Assembly (NCBI GenBank): GCA_030686995.1 | Contig: CM060685.1 | Location: 122,446,823-122,510,822 of the forward strand | Length of the DNA: 64,000 nucleotides | Reading direction: 5' to 3' | From: Artemisia argyi | Taxonomy: Eukaryota; Streptophyta; Magnoliopsida; Asterales; Asteraceae | Shown: positions 22,858-34,247 of the stretch, in pieces | Numbering within the stretch: the first letter of the stretch is position 1 | Layout of the letters: each line of letters starts with the position of its first letter | Notes under the pieces: model-generated | What the model was told of the DNA's origin: nothing | The model's input: the letters and a program-made list of their open reading frames with translations, nothing else | Databases searched by the model: none | Program-made: the position numbers and the translations under genes

Positions 22858-23751
22858 TGTTAGTGCAAAAAAGTGTGGCGGGTTAGGATTGGGCTCTGTG
22901 ATGCCTTGGACTACCCTTCGTAGACACCTTGTGAGCTAAAATCTGCACTAATTCAAATGAATATTTGATCCCTGCACAAGTGAGAGTAAACCGTTAGCCT
23001 TACCGTGGAGACGGACCCCACGATTAAGTTCCGGCGTGAGAGTAAGTACTCATGTTGTTAGAGAAATACAAGTGTATTGGGATGAGTGAGAAAATCATAA
23101 CCGAAAGTGTGAATTGAGTTTTCCTTTTATAGGCAGTGGGAATATTATAATATTTTGCATATTGCTATAGTGGCCAAGGTGGGACCTTTGTCGGGCAAGG
23201 GTACGCAGCTTAATCGATGTTTGCGGATGTGGATAGTTTTTCGGACCGGGGGCCGGTCCGCGAGCGTACTTCGGAAGTGCCACTCGCATACGTCCTTTGT
23301 TTGTCCAGATTGTGCCATGCTTGTGGCATGAGCTTTAGCCATGTCCGGTTTTATTAGCTTGTCGGGCCGGAGCCCAGTTTGCTCGTTGGGCCGAAGCCCT
23401 TTTTGCTTGTAAGGCTGGAGCCCAGTTTGTTTGTAGGATCGGAACCCAGTTCATTCGAGATAGTCAAGGCCTAGTAAGCCTGCTATCCGTATTATACGCC
23501 ATCACTATGATACAACGAGTTTTTGTACTCAATTGCGGGTAGAGTTCTCAAGTACTTTGCAATTGAGCATGCTCTCCTGGGAAGTCTTCAAATGAGGTCC
23601 ACAAAAGCAAAGTCGTGAGAGTGCAAAGCGAACAATAATGTGGTCTAAGTATGTGGGATGTTGCAAGTGACATCATATGCACTTCTAAGACGTTCGAGAT
23701 GGTAGGGCAAACCTCATCTATGACAATGAGTCCCTAAGGGGGATTGTAACA
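22858..23751 (-). mobile_element. Gypsy 5' LTR, copy 2 (894 bp)
   Basis: Ends TGTTACAATCC...GCACTAACA (minus sense), giving an intact TGTTA/TAACA terminal inverted repeat. It is collinear with 13621-14515. Confidence 0.82.
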
Positions 23752-25756
23752 CCCTAGTGAAATATCACATCGGTTGTGGGTTGGAGACATGCTAGGTTCA
23801 TAAACTAATATTCACCTTACTATGACATAACACGTTTTATGGTAAACTGTGAACAAAGTTTTCAAGAAGTGTGCAGTTAAGCTTGCTCATGTGAAAATAC
23901 CCTCAAGTCTAAAATGTTTAATATTTACTTCTCACCTACAAAATTTTAAGATTACTTTTGAACCATAAAAAAACATGCACAAAATATCGACGCTAACAGC
24001 TTTTAGTAAAACTACATATACCGTCGACGATATGGGCAAAAAAACAAATTAAAACTACGTTAAATGGATTTCCTTACCCAACAAATTATCATTCAAAACA
24101 ATTTATTCGCATTTGGTCAAAGAATATTTTAAGGCTTTGATATCATTTCATCAAAGGGTGTAGCTACATTAAACATATAGGGGGTAGTGCCCTCAATATT
24201 GGATAAATAAATTTAATATTCAATGTAGTTTTGTTCTAGTTTAGTCATTTAATGGATTCTATTAAATATTTGGAAATGAATTGATTGCCAACATTCAATC
24301 CAAAACTCAAACTTTATATTATAGTTAAGGGAAAGTGTTAACATTTATGTTATACTTAACATCAACAATAGCATTAACCTGTAAGACTCAACAATTAATA
24401 CTTCCTACATTTAATCCAAAACTAAACATTATACTATATAGTTAACATCAACATTATCATCAACCTTTAAGACTCAAGAATCTTTATAAATCAACAATTA
24501 ATGCTTGAGACTCAATATTCAAAAGAAATCAAGTGTCAACTTAACCTAACATTCTTTTGTAAATATGATTCTTTCATGGAGCTCGTGCATCGCACGGGCC
24601 ATGATGTCTCGTAGCAATAAAAAATGAAGACAACATAAAATGTTACATTTAATATCTTAATAGATAGATACGAATTAATCCCATTTCTCATGACTCCGTC
24701 AATTGTAATTGTCGCTAGACATTTTCAGGTAATGTAATCAACACGTACAACACGTAATATTTCAGTTTATCGGGAAAAAAATCAGTTTACTTTTTGATGA
24801 TTAATGTCGTAAGTTACAGATTATGTGTTGTTGATAGCAGTAAAGAAAGTGATGGATATTCTTATTTTAGTAACTTTGTAAATGTGGAAAATCTAACAAA
24901 ATAGTCAAAGGGCTCGTGGATATAGACTAATCTATTAGGTTAGTATTTGTTTAACCTAGTCTTTTATTTAAAGTCCAATCCAACCCAATCCAGGCCCATT
25001 TCAAAGCCCATAAGGGCGCCTCTAGTCTAAGTATAAATACCTCTCAAATGTGTCATTTGAGAGTGTAGTTTGTGTTTCTAGTGTGAGAAGTAATACAATT
25101 TCCATCTTTCTTTTTCTCTCTCTAACCTAAAGTCACCATCATCTCTGTTGTGTCACCATAACAAGTATGCCTTAGCATAGATATGGATTAGTTGATCATT
25201 AGTGGGAGCCTACAGTTGTAGATATAGTAGTTTGATACTTTGATGGATTAAAGTTATTCTATTAGAATTTGTTTATGTAAAAATTTGATTGGGATTTTTA
25301 AAATATTAGATTTTTATAATTATAAACATATGCTACTGTGTTTAGTAATTCAATCCTACTTATAATACTAAAGTTTTTGATACGTCTTTAGATTTATAAT
25401 TGTGAACTAGTGATTTCTAGTGTATTTTAATTTGTAATATTAGTTCTACTATACTAAGTTTTTTGATAAAATTTTATGTTGTCTATTATAGCAATTATTA
25501 GTGATATGAATGTATGCGGATTATGTTTAACATGTAGTTGTTGTTGTACTTGAAGTAGTAGTTCTTTAAGTTGTTTTAGGTGATTATAGTCATAATCAGT
25601 GAACATCGATTACTGTAAACATGTGTTTGCGCTATGCAGTTTTACTTATAAACATAATTTGTAAACATTTAAACTTAACTGCATTACTTGACAGTTACAT
25701 ATTTGTGGCGTTATATATATAGTTTATAGTTCGCTTTGTTTTGTATGATAAATTGA
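23752..25756. other. Duplicated flank with an orphan F-box promoter
   Basis: Copy of 14516-16514. It includes the TATA box (25032-25039), the CT-rich leader and the GTATGC donor of the F-box gene, now upstream of the TGG array and a CACTA fragment instead of F-box exons. It has a small insertion before the leader (TTTGAGAGTGTAG) and a short deletion near 24577. Confidence 0.75.
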
Positions 25757-28416
25757 TGGTGGTGGCTAGTTGTGGTTGTGGTGGTGTCTGGTGTGGTGCT
25801 AGTGGTTGTGGCTGGAGGTGGAAGTGGTTGATGGTGGTGGTGGTTGCTGGTGGTGGTGCTTGCTGGTTGTGGTGGTAGTGGTGGCTGATGGTGGTAGTGG
25901 TGGTGGCTGGTGGTGGTGGTTGCTGGTGGTGGTGGTGGTGATGGTGGTGGTGGCTGGTGGTGGTAGTGGTGGTGGTGGTGGTTGCTGGTGGTGGTAGTGG
26001 CTGATGGTGGTGGTGGTGGTTGATGGTGGTAGTGGTGGTGGTGGTTGTTGGTGGCTTGTGGTGGTTGCTGCTGGTGGTGGTGGTTGGTGGTTGTGGTGGT
26101 GGCTGGTTATGGTGGTTATGGTGGTGGTTGCTGCTGGTGGTGGTGGATAGTTATGGTTGTGGTGGTGTCTTGTGTGGTGGTTGTGGTTGTGGCTGGTGGT
26201 GGTAGTGGTCGATGGCGGTGGTGATTGCTGGTGGTGGTGCTTGCTGGTTGTGGTGGTAGTGGTGGCTGGTGGTGGTAGTGGTGGTATCTGGTGGTGGTAG
26301 TGGTGGTATCTGGTGGTGATGGTGGTGGTGGTGATGGTGATGGTGGTGGTAGTGGTGGTGGTGGTGGTTGCTGGTGGTGGTAGCGGCTGATGGTGGTGGT
26401 GATGGTGGTGGTAGTGGTGGTGGCTGGTGGTGGTGGTTGCTGGTGGTGGTGGTGGTGATGATGGTGGTGGTGGTTGGTGGTGGTAGTGGTGGTGGTGGTG
26501 GTTGCTGGTGGTGGTAGTGGCTGATGGTGGTGGTGGTGGTGGTGGCTGATGGTTGTAGTGGTGGTGGTGGCTGTTGGTGGCTTGTGGTGGTTGCTGCTGG
26601 TTGTGGTGACTGGTAATTGTGGTGGTGGTGGTGGCTGGTTGTGGTGGTTGTGGTGATGGTTGCTGCTGGTAGTGGTGGCTGGTTGTGGTTGTGGTGATGG
26701 TGGTGGTGGTGGTTGTGGCTGGTGGTGGTTGTGGCTGATGGTGGTAGTGATGGTTGGTGGTGGTTGCTACTGGTGGTGGTGGTGGTGGCTGGTGGTTGTG
26801 GTGGTGGTGGTGTTGGTGATGCTGGTGGTTGTGGTGGTGGTGGTGATGGCTGGTTGTGGTGGTGGTGGTGGTTGCTGCTGGAAGTGGCTGGTTGTGGTTG
26901 TGGTGGTGTCTAGTGGTGGTGATGGTTCAGGCTAGTGGTGGTAGTGGCTAATGGTGGTGGTGTTGGCTGCTCGTGGTTGCTGCTGGTGGTGGTGGCTAGT
27001 GTTTGTGGTGGTGGTGGTGGCTGGTTGTGGTGGTGGTGGTGGTTGCTGCTGGTGGTGGCTAGTTGTGGTTGTGGTGGTGTCTGGTGTGGTGGTTGTGGTT
27101 GTGGCTGGTGGTAGTAGTGGTTGATGGTGGTGGTGGTTGCTGGTGGTGGTGCTTGCTGGTTGTGGTGGTGGTGGTAGTGGTGGTGGCTGGTGGTGGTGAT
27201 TGCTGGTGGTGGTGGTGGTGATGGTGGTGATGGCTGGTGGTGGTGGTGGTTGCTGGTAGTGGTAATGGCTGATGGTGGTGGTGGTGACTGATGGTAGTGG
27301 TGGTGGTGGTGGTGGCTGTTGGTGGCTGGTGGTGGTTGCTGCTGGTGGTGGTGGCTGGTGGTTGTGGTGGTGGTGGTGGTGGCTGGTTGTGGTAGTGGTT
27401 GCTGTTGGTGGTGGTGGTTGGTTGTGGTTGTGGTGGTGGTGGTGGTGGTGGTGGTGGTGGTGGTTGTGGCTGGTGGTGGTAGTGGTTGATGGTGGTAGTG
27501 GTGGCTGGTGGTGGTTGGTGCTGGTGGTGGCTAGTGGTTGTGATGGTGGTGGTGGTGTTGGTGATGCTGGTGGTGGTGGTGGTTGGTGATGCTGGTGGTG
27601 GTGGTGGTGGTGGTGGTGGTAATGCAGGTGTGGTGTTGGTGATGGTGGTGGCTGGTGGTGGTTGCTACTGGTGGTTGTGGTGGTTGTGGTGGCTGGTTGT
27701 GGTGGTGGTGGTGGTAGCTGCTGGTGGTGGCTAGTTGTGGTTGTGGTGGTGTCTGGTGTGGGGGTGATGGTTGTGGCTGGTGGTGGTAGTGGTTGATGGT
27801 GGTGGTGGTGGCTAGTGGTGCTGGTGGTTGGTGGTTGTGGTGGTGGTGGTGGCTAGTTGTGGTGGTGGTGGTGGTGGTTGCTGCTGGTGGTGGTGCCTGG
27901 TTGTGATTGTGGAGGTGGTGGTGGTTGTGGCTAGTGGTGGTAGTGGCTGATGGTGGTAGTGGTGGCTGATGGTGGTTGCTGCTGCTGCTGGTGTCTGGTT
28001 ATTGTGGTGGTGGTGGTGTTGGTGATGTTGGTGGTGGTGGTGGTTGGTGATGTTGGTGGTGGTGGTGGTGTTGGTAATGCTGGTGGTGGTGTTGGTGATG
28101 GTGGTGGCTGGTGGTGGTTGCTGCTCGTGGTGGTGGTGGCCGGTGGTTGTGGTGGTGGTGGTGGTGTTGGTGATGCTGCTAGTGGTGGTGGTTGGTGATG
28201 CTGGTGGTGGTGGTTAGTTGTGATTATGGTTGTGGTGGTGGTGCTGGTGGTTGTGGCTGATGGTGGTGGTGGCTGGTGGTAGCTGGTGGTGGTTGCTGCT
28301 GGTGGTGCTGGCTGGTGGGTGTGGTGGTGGTGGTGGTGGTGGCTGGTTGTGATGGTTGTGGTGGTGGTTGCTGCTGGTGGTGGTGGCTGGTTGTGGTGGT
28401 GGTTGCTGCTGGTGGT
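25757..28416 (+). repeat. Giant (TGG)n-type G-rich array, 2.66 kb
   Basis: Almost entirely GGT/TGG units with GCT, TTG, AGT and GAT variants, G+T on the plus strand throughout. Longer units recur: a segment with GGTTGTGGTGGTGTCTGGTG occurs near 25780, 26160, 27070 and 27740, so there is higher-order structure. Val/Gly/Trp-rich frames through it are not genes. The G-rich strand has many chances to form two-tetrad quadruplexes. Confidence 0.95.
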
Positions 28417-28420
28417 TACT

Positions 28421-29727
28421 GCTCAAGAAACTGTCCACCGAGATGACAGAAAAAGATGACCAGGTCAAGAAATTGTCCGCAGAGATGGCAGATACAAATG
28501 GAATGTTTTCTAAAATGCTGAGTCTTTTGAGTTTACAAGGGATTCAGTTGGATATGGCATCTCAATTTCCATTAGACTCAGATGTAAGCCATTTTTTATG
28601 TTGTTAACAATTTCATTTTCTAATGCTAACACCAATGTATTTCTTAATTTAATTTAATTATATTGCAGGTGATGACTCCAATGGCCATTAATAATATAGA
28701 TATCAGCGCTAATGATCGTCAGGTGGTCGACGGAACTCAGTCCAGTATTGGTGTACGTGCATGTGATAAAGATGTGATAATTCAGAAGAAGCCTACTGGG
28801 ATTGAAACTTTGGAACCGGTAATGGAAACAATGGTAAGGAGTAAAACATTATCCCCCTTTGATTTTTTTAATTTTACCTACATGACTAATGTACCGTGTT
28901 TTATATATACATATAGGAACGTGTTAAAAATGTTAAGAAAACACCAAAGACACGACAAAATGGGTCTGCAGATTCCCAATCGCAAGGAGATGCATCTCCA
29001 ACAAAAGAACTACCAAAAGTATGTATTTCAACATGTTTCTTGTTATTTTATTTTTTTTTAAAATAATGTACCGTGTTTTATATATACGTATAGGAACCTG
29101 TTATAAATGTCGGGCCTAAGAAAACGAGTAAGTCACGATGAAACGGGTCTCCAGCTTCCCTATCGCAGGATAATGTGTCTCTAACAACACAAGCACAAGC
29201 ACAAGTATGTATTTCAACATGTTTCTTGTTATTATTAATTTTGTTTAAATAATTTCTGATATATACATATGCAAAAATTCTTTTTTTTTTTTTAGACAAT
29301 CAATTGCAAACTGTGGCACATAAAGAAAGCAAATATTGTTGCTTTGGGTCGTATACACAACATTCCAGGAAAACAAATGCTACATAACCAACCACTCCCA
29401 AATGATTGCTACAGAGTCTCAATTGATAAATCGTTAGTTGATGCAACATGCATACCGGACGTAGGGAATAATGGGTTAAAAACAGTTAGGGAAGGTGTAG
29501 GTAATTTCTTTGCATGGCCAAAGGATCAAGTTATTCTTGCTGATCATGAGGAGGTGCATACAAGTGTCTTTTGTTTACTACAGGTTACACCACTAACTAC
29601 GAAACCAAAAGTTAGTGAAAACATTATTCCTGGACCAAAATTACAAGTGAAGCGCAAAAATTATGTCTTTAGTGCAGAAGTGCAAAAGCAAGCTAAGGGG
29701 GTCCGAGGAAGATTCAAAAGGTTTTAA
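28421..29727 (+). pseudogene. CACTA-associated protein (3' exons), one nonsense codon
   Basis: Exons inferred from GT-AG sites in constant phase 0: to 28583, 28669-28833, 28917-29018, 29094-29204, 29296-29727. Exon 1 holds a coiled coil with repeated KKLSxEM. Exons 3 and 4 are duplicates of each other (E-x-V-x-N-V...KTR/KSR...NGS). The last exon starts CKLWHIKKANIVALGRIHNI and contains GVGNFFAWPKDQVIL. This is the domain that accompanies plant En/Spm (Ptta) proteins, which I recall as DUF8039. A TGA at 29139-29141 breaks exon 4. The 5' end is lost in the TGG array. Probably a TNP1-like accessory protein or the C-terminus of a transposase fusion; no DDE motif is present. Confidence 0.75.
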
Positions 29728-29942
29728 CTTATAGTAGTTGAGAATTTCATTATATGCGACATTAAAATTCTATATATATTTTGTTCATTTATATACATTC
29801 GAGTTTTATGGAATTTAAAATTGCTTTTTGTTTTTAATTCTGTTTTATTTATATACTAGCAGTAGTAACTCTGATCCAGCAGTACTAACTTAATACTAGC
29901 AATACTAACATCATTGGTCACTCTTTTCTTTAATTCGATGTG

Positions 29943-31380
29943 TGACTAAATATTACCAAATGCCACACAAATTAACAATTCATGGGACCATTGGATTAAT
30001 ATTAGTCACACAGAACACACATGTCTGCATTTTAAACAGCATATGGTCACACTTATTAACACTTTTGGCCACTGTTTGCTTAATTGTATGTGACTAAATA
30101 CCCAAAAAAGCATGCGTTGTGTGACTAAATATTACAAAAGGCCACACAAACATAAAATTCACGTGGCCATTGGATTATCAATAGTCACACAAAATACACA
30201 TTTCTTCATTTTAAACAGCATATGGTCACACTTATTAACGATTTTGGCCACTGTTTGCTTAATTGTATGTGACTAAATACCCATAAAAACATGGTTTGTG
30301 TGACTAAATATTACAAAAGGCCACGCAAACATAAACTTCATGTGGCCATTGGATGATCAATAGTCACACAAAATACACATTTCTTCATTTTAAACAGCAT
30401 ATGGTCACACTTATTAACGCTTTTGGCCACTGTTTGCTTAATTGTATGTGACTAAATACCCAAAACAAACATGCTTTATGTGACTAAATATTACAAAAGT
30501 CCACACAAACATAAACTTCATGTGGCCATTGGATGATCAATAGTCACACAAAATACACATTTCTTTACTTTAAACAGCATATGGTCACACTTATTAACAC
30601 TTTTGGCCACTGTTTGCTTAATGGTATGTGACTAAATACCCAAAAAAAACATGCTTTGTGTGACTAAATATTACAAAAGGCCACGCAAACATAAACTTCA
30701 TGTGGCCATTGGATGATCAATAGTCACACAAAATACAAATTTTTTCACTTTAAACAGCATATGGTCACACTTATTCACACTTTTGGCCACTGCTTGCTTA
30801 ATGGTATGTGACTAAATACCCAAAACAAACATGCTTTGTGTGACTAAATATTACAAAAGGCCACGCAAACATAAACTTCATGTGGCTATTGGATGATCAA
30901 CAGTCACACAAAATACACATTTCTTCACTTTAAACAACATATGGTCACACTTACTCACACTTTTGGCCACTGCTTGCTTAATGGTATGTGACTAAATACC
31001 TAAAACAAACATGCTTTGTGTGACTAAATATTACAAAAGGCCACGCAAACATAAACTTCATGTGGCCATTGGATGATCAATAGTCACCAAAATACAAATT
31101 TCTTCACTTTAAACAACATATGGTCACACTTATTTGCACTTTTGGCCACTTTTGTGTTAAATTGTATGTGACTAACTCCAAAAAAATAACACCCATTGTG
31201 TGACTAAATCATCACAAATGTCACATTTATTGTATATTCATGTGGCCATTGGATTATCAATAGTAACACAAAATACATATTTACTTGAATATATCATCTC
31301 AAATGTCACATATATTATATATTTATGTGGCCAAAGGACGAACAATAGTCACTCTCAAAAAACATTTGTGTGACTATAAG
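29943..31380 (+). repeat. Subterminal 180-bp tandem array, 8 units
   Basis: TGACTAAATATTAC or close variants begin at 29943, 30122, 30301, 30481, 30661, 30841, 31021 and 31201, a period of 179-180. Each unit holds the word TGTGACTA/TAGTCACA about four times, in both orientations, plus TGGCCA(C/T). Inner units are nearly identical, outer ones diverged. Repeated subterminal words are where En/Spm TNPA-type proteins bind. Confidence 0.93.
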
Positions 31381-31487
31381 GTGTTTACGGTCACTGATAA
31401 TGACTAATCCAACAAAATGATGGCGGGACCTATGGTGACACACAACGGAAAAAACGTGTGTGACTATATGCATATCGTCACACATTT

Positions 31488-31520
31488 TTGACGTAACCGA
31501 TACAACTTTTTGTACCAGTG
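31488..31520 (-). other. CACTA terminal inverted repeat (right end)
   Basis: Read inward on the minus strand it starts CACTGGTACAAAAAGTTG and continues to a TGTGACG word that begins the subterminal motif series. Confidence 0.8.
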
Positions 31521-32801
31521 TGATCTCATCCCCAGTCCAAGATGATAACAGTTTGAAGGTATAAAACATATTCACTTTCTACAATACGTCTTATTTAAAG
31601 ATACACCCGTATATGCTAGAATATTCTTTCTTATTCCCTAATCTAAATATCTAGAATATTGCGTATCCAACCTCGATACGCCGTATCGAGACGTCAGACA
31701 GAAGCCTACAAATACCGAACCTTAATTCGGATTTCACACACAATTCTACCACCACCAGAAAACAAAGAAGCTTTGTTCCACCAAGTTTTCAGTTCCCAAA
31801 GTGAGAAGAACAAGAGGAGAAGGTCCCATATCATCATACAAAGTGTATTCAATCGGTTTGCTTATTAATTACATTATGTCTTTCGTTTGTAATCCGTTTG
31901 TATTTACTTTCATATTTGCTACTGAAATTATGGTCTAACACCCTTGGGTGTTAGCCATGTTATGACCACATTTATGTTATTCCGTTTATGAAGATTTAAT
32001 GCATTATTTTGAATAATTTATGTGTTTATCGCTCAATACTCATTTATTTGTTTATCATTCTATGTCTATTATTTAGATTATCATAGTTTAACTCTTTAGA
32101 AATGTAGGTAGTCTGTATCACTATGGTCGATACTCTTGACCTGGCTTCATTAATGCGCTTCATTAAAACACATGGATTGGGCCCCCGAGGTTATACACAA
32201 GATGAATAAAACATGTAAGTTAGTATAAGTGCTCTTCAATAAATTGACCGCGTGAGAAGAGTAGGTATCACCAAAACCAATGGGATACCACAGATAAATC
32301 ACATAGATTATTTGGCACTGCTTATTGCATCAATGTAACTGATTAGACCGATAATTGCTTCAGGTACATAGGATACTTGCATAGAACTAGGTATCCGTGA
32401 CTATCTGACCTAGTTTAATTAGATAGGAATGTGTTGTTTACATGTTCCTGATGTCACCATTATGATTCATTAAATCATTGTACTAATAAACGAATACTTG
32501 AAAATCTAATAGGATTAATATGGCTAGCACTTTCCTCTCAACTTGACCACAACCGTAGCTTAATTAGTAGTTTAATTTTATTTGTTTTATTGTTTTAGTA
32601 GTTAAATTAATCTCAATACAAAACCCTCTTTAAAATCTGTAGAAAATTACTAGATTAATTACAAAGTTCATCTACTTCTTGCGAACGACCCGTAGTTACC
32701 AAACTAGCTAGATTGACCAGGTGCACTATCCATTGGTGTTAGTCTAATAGGTAGTCAGAAAATAAAAAATAAAAAATAAAACTAGACGTAAAATAACACA
32801 T
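31521..32801. other. Non-coding, with a perfect hairpin
   Basis: No gene seen. Contains CGATACG-C-CGTATCG (about 31674-31688) and a perfect 9-bp stem, CTAACACCC-TT-GGGTGTTAG (31935-31954). It may be old LTR sequence, but no ends were found. Confidence 0.5.
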
Positions 32802-33385
32802 CAATATCTCAAGAATCGTTAATTGTTATGTGAAACAAATTACACAATTACGACAATCATTTATTTATCAAAAAAATTAAAAATAAAAATAATAAAAAAA
32901 AACCCTAAATGTACGTTTAAATACTCAACATGTTATCTTAAAAGGGCCATAAGTATTTGTGTTGAACTTCAATTGATCCATCGTTATTAGCATTGAAAAA
33001 TACACATTCTTAGCATTCCAACCATATACACACATAAAATTTGAACCTCTAAATTTATACAGTTTATTCATAGAAGTTGGAGAAAATAGAAGAATTTTTC
33101 TTTTGCTAGTGACACTCGCTTGATGTATCATATGTGATATAACACTATCTGTAAGTTCTGATACTCAACATGCTGTCATAAAATGAGCATTAATATTTGT
33201 ATAGAATTCCAAATGATTAAACATTTTTTGCATTGAAAAATACACATCCTTAACTCTCCAACCATATATCAAACATAATATTTGAACCTCTAAATAATAT
33301 TTATGTTTATTTTACGATAGCATGTTCAGTCTTTGAATCTATAAATTAGTGTTATATTATATGTGATATATCAATTGAGTTGGAA

Positions 33386-33439
<54 letters not shown>

Positions 33440-33780
33440 ATATATTTTGTCTAACTTCTATAAATTAACAGTGATGATTTGATAGTGCAAATTTTTATGT
33501 GTGATATATGATTGAAAAGCTAAACATTTGCATTTTTAAATGCAAATAAATAGTGAAATGTTTGGAGTTCTACACAATAATGATACTTATTTTACGACAA
33601 TATGTTGAGTGTTCGCACTTACAAATTAGTGTTATATACATGTAATATATCATGCAAACTCTCGTACCGAAAAAAAATGTCGGAAGTATTAAAAGAATCC
33701 CTTTATTGAAAGATGATTAAATGTTTGTTGTAATTGTATAATTTGTTTCGCCTAACAATTAACTGTTTTGAGATATATTG
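32802..33780. mobile_element. Foldback-like element with long imperfect inverted repeats
   Basis: The outer about 70 bases (CAATATCTCAAGAATCG...) match the inverted complement at 33710-33780. Within the arms a segment with TACTCAACATG, GCATTGAAAAATACACAT and TTTGAACCTCTAAAT occurs twice in direct orientation and again inverted. A 48-bp A run sits near the middle. No ORF. TSD not resolved. Confidence 0.6.
33389..33436. repeat. Poly(A) tract, 48 bp
   Basis: Uninterrupted A run at the centre of the foldback. Confidence 0.95.
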
Positions 33781-34247
33781 TTTTCGAAAAAGAAAAGTGA
33801 AAGCGGGTTTTGACTAAAAAGGAGATGGTGGAAGAGGATGAAAGTGAAATGTTTTATTTTAGTAAAAATCAATAAATAAATAAGTGGTTGTGATTAGTCT
33901 CTCAATCTTCATATTTTATAACAAATAAGACAAATATAGAGTGGGACAACGAATCAAAACATCGTCATTATACGGAAAAAAAAATGTAAATATTAGGTGA
34001 GCATAACATTTCTCTTTTTATAATGAGAAAATAAAATGAGAAGAGTAAGAAATATTTTAGTCACACATTTTATATAAAAAAATAAAATAAAATAAAAAAA
34101 GATGCATCTATTTTTATAAATGCATCTGAAATATATGGTTATGATTTCTTCTTATCTTTTTCATTTCAATTTTACTTCTCATACCAACTCATCACTAAAA
34201 TAACTTCATATTTAGATCATTTGGCCATGATAACATCCACACTTTGG
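33781..34247. other. Non-coding, AT-rich
   Basis: Nothing recognisable. Confidence 0.5.

Larger units (their letters stand above)
21518..25761. repeat. Direct duplication, copy 2 (about 4.24 kb)
   Basis: Second copy of the block at 12463-16514, same strand, offset about 9.06 kb on the left edge. It ends within the F-box leader intron at GATGGTG, exactly where a (TGG)n array begins. The coding exons of the F-box gene are not included. Confidence 0.93.
28421..31520 (+). mobile_element. CACTA (En/Spm) element, right part
   Basis: The right terminus reads TTTTTGTACCAGTG at 31520 (inverted: CACTGGTACAAAAA), the CACTA hallmark. Inside it come a 180-bp subterminal array and the 3' exons of an En/Spm-associated gene. 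No matching left end is visible; the left part runs into the TGG array. A 3-bp TSD therefore cannot be tested. Confidence 0.82.

Noticed and set aside
25806..28468. Val/Gly/Trp-rich and His/Pro-rich ORFs
   Set aside because: They are frames through the TGG array; composition alone explains the open frames. Only the part after 28421 is real coding sequence.
29943..31380. CRISPR-like regular array
   Set aside because: The period is 180 bp with no distinct spacers, and this is a plant genome; it is the CACTA subterminal repeat.
31315..31575. 86-codon minus ORF over the CACTA right end
   Set aside because: Crosses the terminal inverted repeat and has no recognisable feature.
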